64,000 bases of DNA from positions 1 to 64,000 of the forward strand of contig CANGKZ010000025.1 of the NCBI GenBank assembly GCA_947454705.1, read 5' to 3'. This DNA is from Verrucomicrobiota bacterium (GTDB taxonomy: Bacteria; Verrucomicrobiota; Verrucomicrobiia; Limisphaerales; UBA9464). The notes below the pieces were generated by a model that was given only the letters and a program-made list of their open reading frames with translations, was not told where the DNA came from and did not search any database. This document shows positions 54,676 through 63,694 of this stretch, in pieces. Each line of letters begins with the position of its first letter. The first letter of the stretch is position 1. Made by a program: the position numbers and the translations under genes.

Positions 54676-57600
54676 GTGACCCGTTTTCCAGCTCGTGCGA
54701 TCCGATCGTGCCTCCTGAAGTCGCTGCCGGTGTGGATGTCGTGCATCGGCCTCGCCGATCCCCAGCCCGGCTCCGACCCGGGAGCCGCGGGGGTGACGAA
54801 GGTCGCGTCTGCCGACGCGACCGCCGCGATGTCGCGGCTGAAGGTCGCCCCCGGGCTCAAGCTCTCCCTCTGGGCCGGTGAACCGCTGGTGCAGAACATC
54901 ACCAGCTTCGGCTTCGATTCCCTCGGACGCGCCTATGTGGTGGAGACCGGGCGGCGTCGAACGAGCGTGTTCGACATCCGGAATTTCAAGGACTGGGTGG
55001 AAGACGATCTCGCCCTGCGGTCGGTCGAACAGCGAGAGCAGTTCCTCAGTGGAATGCTCGCCACCAACCGCGCCTTCCTCGCCGCCGCGGCCCCGGCACG
55101 TCCGGGGGCGTTCACTGATTTCAATCGCGATGGCGTGATCGACGGACGCGACCTCGAGGTGGAATCGGAGCGCATCCGGCTGGTCTGGGATGGATCGAAT
55201 TCGGGTCATGCCGACCGGTCGATCGTGTACGCCGACGGCTTTAACACGCGGGTGAGCGGCGTGGCCGCGGGTGTGCTCGCGCAGGGGAATCAAATTTGGT
55301 TCACCTGCATTCCCGATCTGTGGCGCATGCCGGCAGCCGATGCGAAGTTGCCGACGACGGCGGCCACTCGGGATCGGCTGCTCCACGGCTTCGGAGTGCA
55401 TGTGGCGTTTGGCGGACACGATCTCCACGGACTCATCAAGGGACCGGATGGCCGGATCTATTTCTCCATCGCCGACCGCGGCACCTCGGTGACCAACCGC
55501 GAGGGACGCGTGATCCACCTCCCCGACAGTGGAGCAATTTTCCGCTGCGAGCCGGACGGTACCAAGCTTGATCTTTACGCCCGCGGTCTCCGAAATCCAC
55601 AGGAGCTGTGCTTCGACGATGCCGGCAATCTCTGGACCGGGGACAACAACGGCGATGGCGGAGACAAGGCGCGCTGGACGCTGGTGCTGGAGGGGGCGGA
55701 CTACGGATGGAGCATCGGATGGCAATGGCTTCCCAAAATGGGGGCCTGGAATTCCGAACGCCTCTGGCACACGCGGGAGAGCAATTCTGCGGCGTATCTC
55801 GTCCCGCCCGTGGCGCATGTCGGACACGGTCCCGCGGGAATTGCCCATTATCCCGGCACCGGATTGCCCGCGCGTTACGACCGGCACTTCTTCATGGCCG
55901 ATTTTCCGGGCGGCGTCCGGACCTTCACCGTCGAGCCCGACGGCGCGTTCTTCCGCGTCGCGCAGGATCCGGCAGCGGGCGGTTCGTGGAAATGGCTCGA
56001 AGACAATTCCGCGGCCAACCGCACCGGAAAACTGCTCTGGGATTTGTCGCCCGTGGATGTCGCGTTTCCGCCCGGCGGAGGCGTGGTGGTGGCGGACTGG
56101 GTGGAGGGTTGGGAAAAGACCGGCAAGGGACGCCTGTGGAAGATTTCCGATCCCGCGCTCGATCACGATCCACTCATCGCCGAAACCGCGAAGCTGCTCG
56201 CCGAAGGCATGACGGCCCGAACCGAGCCCGCCCTGATTGCACTGCTCGGGCATCGCGATCAACGCGTCCGGCTCGAAGCGCAGTGGGAGCTCGCATCGCG
56301 CGGCGGGAAAGCGGTCGATGCGTTGATCAATCTGGCCGAAGCCGATGGCCCCAGCCTTCCTCGATGGCATGCGCTGTGGGCCTTGGAGCAGATTCATCGG
56401 AACTCCAAACCTCCTGAACAACTGATCCGTCTCCTGGGATTGCTTGATGAATCCGATGCGGAACTTCGCACGCAGGCGGCGTTGTTTTTCGGACGTCTCC
56501 GTTTTGGCAATGCGAGCCCGGTCCTCGCCGGAATGCTGAGCGATCCGTCCCCGCGCGTTCGTGCGGCTGCGGTCGAAGCGCTCACCGCGTTCATGGGGGA
56601 CTACACCGCCTACCCGGAACGGCCGGTGTGGGTCGCAAAGCTCAAGGACAGCGTCCGACGCCGGATGCAACTCGACGGCCGTCCGGGCGATGCGCACTCG
56701 GACGACACTTGGAGACTCATTCCCGCCGACATGGGCAACGACCCGGTGCTGCATCATGCGCTGGTCCGGCAGATCGAACGCTATTGCCGCATGGCGAATT
56801 CTCCGACGATGCAGGCCACGCGGCTTCGCGAGTTTGCGAAGAATCCATCCGCGCCCCTGCGCCTCGCCGCCGTGGTAGCGGGTCGAAAGCTCGGGTCACT
56901 TGGCTTGGTCCCGTTTCTCAAGGACCGCGATCCGCAAATTGCCCTCGAAGCGGTTCGTGCCATCCACGACGCCCCAGTGGACAAGGCGATGCTCGAAGTC
57001 GCGCGGATTGCCACCGAAGGTCTGGAATCGCTGCCCAGCCAGCGCGAACCCTGGCCGCGGGGTCTCAACTTTACCCGCGATGAATGGAGCACCTGGGTGC
57101 TGCGTCGCGCCGTGAACGCGGCACTGCGAATGGGCGGCGACTCCGATGCCGCCGCGCTGGCATCGCTGGCATCGCGCACCAATGCGCCGGAGAACGTGCG
57201 CGTGGAAGCCCTCGAAGCCCTCGGTGAATGGGGTGCTCCTTCCCGACGCGACAAGGTGGTGGGGCTCATTCGTCCCATTGCGTCACGCAATCCCGCCCCC
57301 GCGCGCGTGGCGCTCGCACGCAGGATGGATTCCTTCCTGTCCGACGCCTCAATACCTGTGGTGATCGCAGCCTCCCAATCCGGAGCGGCCCTGCACGTCG
57401 ATGGACTCGCTCCGCGGCTGGAATCCCTTCGCACCCATGCATCACCTTTGGTACGCACCGAAGCGGCGCGTCTCCTCGCCGCGAGCCGGCCGGTTGTAAT
57501 CGCGGAACGCATCGCTGTGCTGCGCCAGGGCGGCGTGGCGGAGCGGCAATCGGCGCTCGCCGATCTGGGTGCTTCGTCCGACGCGCAGGCTCGCGCCGTG

Positions 57601-58173
57601 TTGGGCGAATGGGTGCAACGATTGATCGCAGATCAGGTGGAGCCGGCGCTGCAGCTCGATGTGATCGAAGCGGCCCGCGCTGCGAAGCTGCCGTTGACCG
57701 CCTGGACCAACACGCTTTCGAAGACGGATCCTTTCGCAGCCCTTCGTCCCGCACTTCAGGGCGGCAACGCGGCGCGTGGACGCAAGGTGTTCGTCGAACG
57801 ACAGGACCTCGCCTGCTTCCGCTGTCACAAGCTGAAGGGCGAAGGCGGCGACGTGGGACCGGAGCTCGCGGGCATTGGGAAAACCCGGGGACGCGAGTAC
57901 GTGCTGGAATCGATCCTTCAGCCAAATGCGCAGATCGCCCAGGGCTTCGAGAACGTCGTCCTCACCCGCAAGGGCGGATCGGAAGTCAGCGGCATGCTGA
58001 AGTCGGAGTCGGTGACCGAGCTGGTGGTGCAAACCGCCGAGGACGGACTGGTGAAGGTTCTGAAATCCGACGTGATGTCGCGTCAACGCGGCCCCTCCTC
58101 CATGCCCGAGGGACTCGGCGATCTGATTTCGCCGCTCGATCTGCGTGACTTGATTGAGGCGCTCGCGGAGTAG
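54676..58173 (+). CDS. PVC-type haem-binding membrane-bound dehydrogenase (3)
   Basis: An 1165-aa protein from a GTG at 54676. The N-terminal propeller has PGLKLSLWAGEPLVQNITS, DFNRDGVIDGRDLEVE (calcium-type loop), HDLHGLIKGPDGRIYFSIAD and RGLRNPQELCFDDAGNLWTGD. HEAT-like repeats cover about 500-1010. The haem c motif is CFRCH at 1047-1051 with GEGGDVGPELAGIG. It is the nearest relative in the window to the protein at 19942. It has no PSCyt1 or DUF1501 partner here. The signal region (SCLLKSLPVWMSCIGLA) is weaker than in the other two. Confidence 0.92.
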   Translation: MTRFPARAIRSCLLKSLPVWMSCIGLADPQPGSDPGAAGVTKVASADATAAMSRLKVAPGLKLSLWAGEPLVQNITSFGFDSLGRAYVVETGRRRTSVFDIRNFKDWVEDDLALRSVEQREQFLSGMLATNRAFLAAAAPARPGAFTDFNRDGVIDGRDLEVESERIRLVWDGSNSGHADRSIVYADGFNTRVSGVAAGVLAQGNQIWFTCIPDLWRMPAADAKLPTTAATRDRLLHGFGVHVAFGGHDLHGLIKGPDGRIYFSIADRGTSVTNREGRVIHLPDSGAIFRCEPDGTKLDLYARGLRNPQELCFDDAGNLWTGDNNGDGGDKARWTLVLEGADYGWSIGWQWLPKMGAWNSERLWHTRESNSAAYLVPPVAHVGHGPAGIAHYPGTGLPARYDRHFFMADFPGGVRTFTVEPDGAFFRVAQDPAAGGSWKWLEDNSAANRTGKLLWDLSPVDVAFPPGGGVVVADWVEGWEKTGKGRLWKISDPALDHDPLIAETAKLLAEGMTARTEPALIALLGHRDQRVRLEAQWELASRGGKAVDALINLAEADGPSLPRWHALWALEQIHRNSKPPEQLIRLLGLLDESDAELRTQAALFFGRLRFGNASPVLAGMLSDPSPRVRAAAVEALTAFMGDYTAYPERPVWVAKLKDSVRRRMQLDGRPGDAHSDDTWRLIPADMGNDPVLHHALVRQIERYCRMANSPTMQATRLREFAKNPSAPLRLAAVVAGRKLGSLGLVPFLKDRDPQIALEAVRAIHDAPVDKAMLEVARIATEGLESLPSQREPWPRGLNFTRDEWSTWVLRRAVNAALRMGGDSDAAALASLASRTNAPENVRVEALEALGEWGAPSRRDKVVGLIRPIASRNPAPARVALARRMDSFLSDASIPVVIAASQSGAALHVDGLAPRLESLRTHASPLVRTEAARLLAASRPVVIAERIAVLRQGGVAERQSALADLGASSDAQARAVLGEWVQRLIADQVEPALQLDVIEAARAAKLPLTAWTNTLSKTDPFAALRPALQGGNAARGRKVFVERQDLACFRCHKLKGEGGDVGPELAGIGKTRGREYVLESILQPNAQIAQGFENVVLTRKGGSEVSGMLKSESVTELVVQTAEDGLVKVLKSDVMSRQRGPSSMPEGLGDLISPLDLRDLIEALAE

Positions 58174-58185
58174 GGGGGAGTGGAG

Positions 58186-58201
58186 GTTGAAGGGTTTAAG
58201 G
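58186..58201 (-). repeat. Short octamer array (two units)
   Basis: GTTGAAGG and GTTTAAGG on the plus strand, 13 bp after the dehydrogenase stop. It stands left of the family I element at 58278 and again reads CTTCAAC away from it. Confidence 0.55.
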
Positions 58202-58277
58202 GGGAAGTGGAGGTCCTCATCGATTTTGCTCTGTTGGTTCCACGACGGTTTTCCCTTGAGCGGCGTTGGCTCCGTTG

Positions 58278-58379
58278 AAAGCGGTAGAGGACTACCGCAG
58301 TCCAAGACCTGGCGGAGATCGCCGCGCGGGGAACGGAGTCGCGACAGCGTCATGGAGTGCGCCAGTCCTCTGGCGCTTT
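58278..58379 (+). repeat. Family I paired-hairpin element, copy 2 (102 bp)
   Basis: The left arm is AAAGCGGTAGAGGACTACCG, a hairpin GCGGTAG-AGGA-CTACCGC. The right arm is GCGCCAG-TCCT-CTGGCGC, ending in TTT. The arms are inverted repeats (AAAGCG..AGAGGACT..GCA.TCC) whose stem differences are compensatory. The gap 58174-58443 holds no gene. Confidence 0.85.
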
Positions 58380-58443
58380 CAGAGGCAGGACGCGCTTCCG
58401 AGCATTCCCTTGTGTGCCTCCGCGTCTCCGCGTCTCCGCGCCG

Positions 58444-60627
58444 TTAGAATTCCAGTTCCAGAATCCGCGGGCGCGACTCGTTCGGGAAACGCACGTGGAG
58501 GAGCCCCTCGGCAGGATCGAAGTGAACCGTGTCCAGGCCGACGTGATCGAGGCGTACCGATTTTGGTGCCCTGGCAGCGGAGAACAGGAACACGGCCGGC
58601 GTGTTGCCGACGCCTTCGACCGTCCACGATCTCACGTTCCCGGCAACGGGCCGCGGCAGGGCCTTCGCGGCCGATGCCAGCAATCGAGGTTGTTTCGAAC
58701 TCACCGCATCCAGATCGAGCAGGAACACACGGGCTCCTGGATTCAACGCCACGTTGCGCTGCACACGCAGCTCGGGATCGAAGAGGTTCACGAAGCGCCC
58801 TTTCAGCACCTTCGGCGCGCCGGGAATGGATTCATCGAGTCCGCCGCCGATGACGTACGGTCCGCGGCGAATCGCCAGGTGCGCGGTCTCGGTCCATGTG
58901 AGTCCCGCACGCTTCGCAGCGGCGCGGTAGATGTCGGTCAATCGCGCATCCGCCTCACGGCTGAGTGCAAACCGGACCGGCGTTTCGCGCACCCACATCA
59001 CGGCCCCCTTGCCCACGCGCTGGGTGGGCAGATCTCCCGTCGCGAACGCCTCGTCCTTGAGACCCAGCTCCGTGAAGAGGTGCTGACGCGGGATCGTGCG
59101 ATCGCCGCCCTCGTGATTCCACCATTCGCGAACGCGGTTGTACGGATCGGAGTCGTCATCCACGACCACCAGCACGCCGCCGCGTCGAACCCACGCCGCG
59201 AGCGGGGGATGCACGTCGGCGGAAAGCGGTTTTTGCCCCTGATACGAGAGCACCAGCACGCGCTGGCCTTCGAGAAATCCGGGGAGCATCACGTTCTCCA
59301 ACTGAACGGGCGTCACCGGAATGCCGCGCTTCACCAGCGGGAGCGTAAGCCCGTAGAACTGCGCCATGTTGGGATCACTTGGTGTCGGCTGCTCACGCTG
59401 GAACATCATGGAATCGCTGATCAGCACGCCAATGCCGCGGGTGCCGCTGTCCCACTGGACCTTGGGCTGGCGCATGTCGGCCAACGCCTGCATGACGACC
59501 TGAAGTTCCGTGGCGTATTCGGGGGGAATGGATTTGCGATCCTCCGGCTTCGCCGTCCGGGGATACTTCCCGCCGAAGATTCGCTCCGGCCACGGGGCAA
59601 CCTCGTACTGCCAGACGTCGGGCTGGAGGAGAGAGGCCACCAGCGTGGATTCCCAATTGGTGCGGTAATCGGTCCAGTCGTGGCCGGGGTTGTCCTCGAT
59701 CGGATCGTTCAGGTACCAGACCGATCGGCCGGTGGCCCGCACCAGATTCTGCATCGCGCCGTATTCCAAGAACGCGGTTTCAAAGGTGCGTTCCTTGCGC
59801 ACGCCGCGGAAGTGATTCGGCGTCCGCGAGGTGCCGGTCCACACCTGCGCAATGTATCCATCGCATCCAGCGAGCTTCGCCAGGCTCGACTCGGGACTGA
59901 CGATGCACCAGTGCGCGTAGTTGATGAGGCTGTGGGTCGGGACGTAGCAGCGAACCTTTTTGCCAGTGCGCTGATTGAACGCCTGAACGTGGTCGAACAC
60001 CTGTTGCAGGGCGCGGCGGTAGAGGAAGTACTTCAGCTTGGACGCGCGCCATTGGCCGTCGACGCTCTCGTGCGGCGGCTGCCAGGGCTCGTGGTAGTAC
60101 GACTGCCACTCGCGCTTGAATCCCTCGGAATATCCGGCACGGGCCCAGAATTCCGGCTCCTCCAAATGAACGGCCTCCACGCCGGCATCGAGCGCCCGCT
60201 GCACGCCAACGCAGAGAAACTTCCCGAAATTCTCCGCGGGACACATGTAGTACACGTCCCCGCCGTGACTGATCACGCGACCGCGGCGATCGGTCTGCGC
60301 ATTGTCCACGTGGTTCACGCCGTCAAAGCGGCCGTAGAGGTAATCCTGGTATTCCCCCCACGAGACTCCGGTCATGAGATGCACGCGATAACCGCGATCC
60401 CGCCAGCTTTTCACGCGATCCGGCATGGTGGGGCCGAGTCCGTACACCATGGCCACATCGGCCCGAAGATTTCCGTCCGGACTCCACGGCTTGGAAGTTT
60501 GGAAACTGGTGCGTTCCTGAGAGGCGGCAGGATCCTCGGGAAACGCCGGCGGATCGGCCCGCATGCAGAAGACTCCGGCGACGCATGACAAAGCCAGGAT
60601 CAGGCATGGGTAAAAGCGGCGAGACAT
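58444..60627 (-). CDS. Secreted protein of unknown function, glycoside hydrolase-like
   Basis: A 727-aa protein from the ATG at 60627, with signal peptide (FYPCLILALSCVAGVFCMRA). I do not recognise the family. The first 400 residues look like a TIM barrel: DVAMVYGLGPTMPDRVKSWR, VHLMTGVSWGEYQDYLYG, AVHLEEPEFWARAGYSEGF with acidic residues where a hydrolase would have them, and VRCYVPTHSLINYAHW. Residues 420-560 resemble a glutamine amidotransferase-like domain (LVLSYQGQKPLSADVHPPLA, GGVLVVVDDDSDPYN), as in beta-galactosidase GH42-type proteins. A sandwich domain ends it. Substrate-binding or hydrolysis of a sugar is inference. Confidence 0.6.
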   Translation of the reverse strand: MSRRFYPCLILALSCVAGVFCMRADPPAFPEDPAASQERTSFQTSKPWSPDGNLRADVAMVYGLGPTMPDRVKSWRDRGYRVHLMTGVSWGEYQDYLYGRFDGVNHVDNAQTDRRGRVISHGGDVYYMCPAENFGKFLCVGVQRALDAGVEAVHLEEPEFWARAGYSEGFKREWQSYYHEPWQPPHESVDGQWRASKLKYFLYRRALQQVFDHVQAFNQRTGKKVRCYVPTHSLINYAHWCIVSPESSLAKLAGCDGYIAQVWTGTSRTPNHFRGVRKERTFETAFLEYGAMQNLVRATGRSVWYLNDPIEDNPGHDWTDYRTNWESTLVASLLQPDVWQYEVAPWPERIFGGKYPRTAKPEDRKSIPPEYATELQVVMQALADMRQPKVQWDSGTRGIGVLISDSMMFQREQPTPSDPNMAQFYGLTLPLVKRGIPVTPVQLENVMLPGFLEGQRVLVLSYQGQKPLSADVHPPLAAWVRRGGVLVVVDDDSDPYNRVREWWNHEGGDRTIPRQHLFTELGLKDEAFATGDLPTQRVGKGAVMWVRETPVRFALSREADARLTDIYRAAAKRAGLTWTETAHLAIRRGPYVIGGGLDESIPGAPKVLKGRFVNLFDPELRVQRNVALNPGARVFLLDLDAVSSKQPRLLASAAKALPRPVAGNVRSWTVEGVGNTPAVFLFSAARAPKSVRLDHVGLDTVHFDPAEGLLHVRFPNESRPRILELEF

Positions 60628-60684
60628 CGAACAGGAAGTACCCGCAGGGGGCCGACCCAGCAAGCCGGGGCTTGGAAGCTCGAA

Positions 60685-60716
60685 GTTGAAGGGTTGAAAC
60701 GTTGAGGCGTTGAAGG
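60685..60716 (-). repeat. Octamer tandem array (four units)
   Basis: GTTGAAGG, GTTGAAAC, GTTGAGGC and GTTGAAGG on the plus strand. It lies left of the family II element at 60741 and mirrors the array at 60901. Confidence 0.85.
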
Positions 60717-60740
60717 GGTGGGAAGCGGATCGCGCGTACT

Positions 60741-60857
60741 CGTATGGAGTACCGCGTTTACGCGGCTCTGCTGTTGGACGGGAAGTCTGACGGAGGGGCA
60801 GAATTCAATCTCTCGTGTGGCCTCATACAGGCCTCCCCGAACCGTCTGAAGACGGGA
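60741..60857 (+). repeat. Family II paired-hairpin element, copy 2
   Basis: The left arm is CGTATGGAGTACCGCG-TTTA-CGCGG. The right arm, read from its own end, is CGTTTGGAGTCCCGTC, then TTCA and GACGG. The arms are inverted repeats that differ in compensated stem pairs (CCGCG/CGCGG against CCGTC/GACGG). GGCCT-CATAC-AGGCC stands in the middle at 60819-60833. Arrays flank it on both sides in the 372-bp gap before the PQQ-like gene. Confidence 0.85.
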
Positions 60858-60900
60858 CTCCAAACGAGTGAGGGCGCACTCGCGAAAACGGCGCATTCCC

Positions 60901-60932
60901 CTTCAACCCTTCAACGTTTCAACCCTTCAACT
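60901..60932 (+). repeat. Octamer tandem array (four units)
   Basis: CTTCAACC, CTTCAACG, TTTCAACC and CTTCAACT. It lies right of the family II element and 67 bp before the start codon at 61000. Confidence 0.85.
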
Positions 60933-60999
60933 TCCGCATCGCTTCCGCATCGCCGTTCTTTTCTGGCACCGGGCTACGGTCCTTGGGCATGCTGAACTC

Positions 61000-62241
61000 A
61001 TGCGTTTCCGACTCCTCCCGTTGCTTGCAGTCGCGCTTGGAATGAACTGCCTCGGCGCCGATTGGGCGGAGTTCCGCGGGCCGACCCGCGATGGTCATTC
61101 GACCGCCACCCACGTCCCCGTGAAGTGGTCGGCCACCGAGAATGTCGCGTGGAAAACCGCCATCCCGGGATCCGGATGGTCCTCCCCGGTGGTGTCGAAC
61201 GGAAAGGTGTACCTCACCACCGCCGTGCCCGTGGATGAAACCAAGACGCTCTCTCTTCGCGCGCTGCAACTCGATGCAACGTCGGGCGCAATTCTGTGGA
61301 ACGTGGAACTCTTTCAGGAGGACACCGCGAAATCGCCCAGCATCCACGGCAAGAACGGTCATGCGAGCCCGACCCCGGTGGTCGCCGAGGGCGTGGTCTA
61401 TGTGCACTTCGGCCACATGGGCACCGCGGCGCTGGATCTCAAGGGCAAGGTGCTCTGGCGGCAGGAGTCGCTTCATTACACACCGATCCACGGCAATGGC
61501 GGTTCGCCCCTGATCGTGGGAGATCTGTTGTTCTTCAGTTGCGATGGCGGCCGCGATCCGTTTGTGGTCGCGCTCAAGCGCAAGACGGGTGAGGTGGCGT
61601 GGAAGACCGCGCGCGTTACGCCCTCGAAAAACAAATTCTCCTTCAGCACCGCGCAGGCGATCACGGTGGAGGGCAAACGTCAGATCATCAGCCCGGGCAG
61701 TGGTGCGGTCTGCGCGTATGATCCCGCGGATGGACACGAACTCTGGCGCGTTCGATATGGCGAGGGATATTCGGTCATCCCGCAACCGGTGTACGGACAC
61801 GGCCTGCTCTTCATCGGCACCGGCTACGATCATCCGCTGGTGTACGCGGTGAAGCCCGGCGGCACCGGGGATCTCACCGATTCCAACGTCGCCTGGAAGA
61901 CCGCCAAGGGCGCGCCAAACACGCCTTCGCTCCTGCTCGTGGGCGATGAATTGTATTTCGTTTCCGATGCCGGAATCGCCTCCTGCGTGGATGCGCGCAC
62001 CGGCACGGTTCACTGGAGCGAGCGCCTCGGTGGCGACTTCTCCGCCTCGCCCGTGTTCGCGGATGGACGGATTTATTTTCAAAATGAATCCGGCGTCGGC
62101 TTCGTGGTGAAGCCCGGAAAGACCTTCGAACTCCTCGGCAAGAACGACCTCGGCGAACGCAGTCTGGCCACCTACGCCGTGACGGATTCCGCGCTCTTCA
62201 TCCGCACCGCGGAACACTTGTACCGAATCCAAAATCGGTAG
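61000..62241 (+). CDS. PQQ-like beta-propeller repeat protein
   Basis: A 413-aa secreted protein from the ATG at 61000 (signal RLLPLLAVALGMNCLGA); an upstream extension runs through repeats. It begins WAEFRGPTRDGHS, the common start of verrucomicrobial and planctomycete PQQ-like proteins. Repeated tryptophan-docking blades appear as VAWKTAIPGSGWSSPVV, AILWNVELFQED, KVLWRQESL, VAWKTARV, HELWRVRYGEGYS and VHWSERLGGDFSASP, about seven or eight in all. No quinoprotein catalytic residues are clear, so it may be a structural propeller such as a BamB relative rather than a dehydrogenase. Confidence 0.85.
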   Translation: MRFRLLPLLAVALGMNCLGADWAEFRGPTRDGHSTATHVPVKWSATENVAWKTAIPGSGWSSPVVSNGKVYLTTAVPVDETKTLSLRALQLDATSGAILWNVELFQEDTAKSPSIHGKNGHASPTPVVAEGVVYVHFGHMGTAALDLKGKVLWRQESLHYTPIHGNGGSPLIVGDLLFFSCDGGRDPFVVALKRKTGEVAWKTARVTPSKNKFSFSTAQAITVEGKRQIISPGSGAVCAYDPADGHELWRVRYGEGYSVIPQPVYGHGLLFIGTGYDHPLVYAVKPGGTGDLTDSNVAWKTAKGAPNTPSLLLVGDELYFVSDAGIASCVDARTGTVHWSERLGGDFSASPVFADGRIYFQNESGVGFVVKPGKTFELLGKNDLGERSLATYAVTDSALFIRTAEHLYRIQNR

Positions 62242-62362
62242 TCCGCCCCGCCTTTCCGACATCGTCCACTCGCGGGGGCCATCGACTTTGGGCTTTGGAC
62301 TTTCGACTCTGGACTCCCCGTCCCTTGTTTGCCAATGGGGAGGCGTGCCGTAGGGTGGCGGC

Positions 62363-63631
62363 GTGACCGTCGAATTGATCAATACCGGCTCCGAGTTGTT
62401 GTTTGGAAAAATCCTCAACACGCACCAGCAGTGGCTGTGCCGCCGTCTGACCGACCTGGGGTATTCCGTCACCCGTCAGGTGGCGGTGCCGGACACGGGG
62501 GAGTCGATCGAAGCCGCGGTTCGTGACGGTCTCAGCCGCGCCGACCTGGTGATCACCACCGGCGGACTCGGTCCCACGTGCGACGATCTCACACGCGAGC
62601 GCATCGCCGCGCTGCTCCAGCGTCCGCTGCATCCGGACGCGTCGGTGGCGGAAAACATCGCGCGCTATTTCGCCGGCCGGAGACTCACGGTTCCCCCGAG
62701 AACGCGGGTCGAAACCATGGTGCCCGAGGGCGCCGAGGTGATTCCGAATCATCACGGCACCGCGCCGGGGCTGGCCATGACGGTGGATCCCAATCCGTTC
62801 CGACCCGGCGGCCAAGTATCAAGATTGGTCATGCTTCCCGGACCGCCGCGCGAGCTTCGACCGATGTTCAACGAGCTCGTGGTACCGCTGCTGAGCCGAT
62901 GGTTTCCGCGGGAGGAGGAGTTCGTCTGTCGCACGCTCAAGACCACCGGCATCGGCGAATCCTCGATGGAGGAGCGCATCAACGATCCGCTGCAACCCCT
63001 GGTGGATGCCGGCATGGAGCTCGGTTATTGCGCGCGGGTCGGCGAGGTGGATGTCCGGTTCGTGGCCCGCGGCAAGGGCGCGGCGGAACGGGTGGCCGAG
63101 GCCGAGGCGATCACGCGCCGGTTGGTGGGAAGCAATGTGTTTGGAGTGGAGGACGATGTTCTGGAATCGGTGCTGGTGAATGAATTCCGGAAGCGCGGAC
63201 TCACCCTGGCCCTCGCCGAATCTTGTACCGGGGGACACATCGCGAATCGAATCACGAACATCTCCGGTGCCTCGGCGGTGTTGCTTGCCGGATACGTGAC
63301 CTATTCCAACGAATCCAAGGTTCGCGACCTCGGGGTTCAGGAGGCCACGCTGACCGCACACGGGGCCGTGAGTGAGGAGACAGCAGTCGAAATGGCCGCG
63401 GGCGCGCGCGCCCGGGCGGGGACGGATTATGCGATCGCGGTGACGGGCATCGCCGGCCCGACCGGAGCCACGGCGAACAAGCCAGTGGGGCTGGTGTTCA
63501 TGGCGGTCGCCGGACCCGGAGGCGTGGTGGCGCAACGCAAGGTCAACGCGTTCGATCGCGAGACCTTCAAGTACCTCACCGCCCAGCAGGCGATGATGAT
63601 GCTTTGGAACGCACTCCACGCAGCCGCGTGA
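62363..63631 (+). CDS. cinA: CinA family competence/NMN deamidase-like protein
   Basis: A 422-aa protein from a GTG at 62363, full length for the family. The N-terminal half is a molybdopterin-binding-like domain (INTGSELLFGKILNTHQQWL, ITTGGLGPTCDDLTRE, MLPGPPRELRPMF). The C-terminal half is the CinA domain with nicotinamide mononucleotide deamidase motifs (ALAESCTGGHIANRITNISG, VTYSNESKV, IAVTGIAGPTGATANKPVGLV). It probably recycles NMN or hydrolyses ADP-ribose. The gap from the PQQ-like gene is 121 bp. Confidence 0.93.
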   Translation: MTVELINTGSELLFGKILNTHQQWLCRRLTDLGYSVTRQVAVPDTGESIEAAVRDGLSRADLVITTGGLGPTCDDLTRERIAALLQRPLHPDASVAENIARYFAGRRLTVPPRTRVETMVPEGAEVIPNHHGTAPGLAMTVDPNPFRPGGQVSRLVMLPGPPRELRPMFNELVVPLLSRWFPREEEFVCRTLKTTGIGESSMEERINDPLQPLVDAGMELGYCARVGEVDVRFVARGKGAAERVAEAEAITRRLVGSNVFGVEDDVLESVLVNEFRKRGLTLALAESCTGGHIANRITNISGASAVLLAGYVTYSNESKVRDLGVQEATLTAHGAVSEETAVEMAAGARARAGTDYAIAVTGIAGPTGATANKPVGLVFMAVAGPGGVVAQRKVNAFDRETFKYLTAQQAMMMLWNALHAAA

Positions 63632-63652
63632 GCCGGCGCGGGCGTGGGATGA

Positions 63653-63677
63653 GAGCGAAGGGCGCCCTGGAGCGCTC
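63653..63677. terminator. Palindrome between convergent cinA and BY-kinase genes
   Basis: GAGCG and CGCTC enclose the perfect palindrome AGGGCGCCCT. It lies between two convergent stops and may end both transcripts, although no T-run follows. Confidence 0.35.
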
Positions 63678-63694
63678 GTCGTCCTGCCGGGAGA

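Noticed and set aside
60744..60995. Small open frame between the unknown protein and PQQ-like gene
   Set aside because: It translates family II and octamer repeats.
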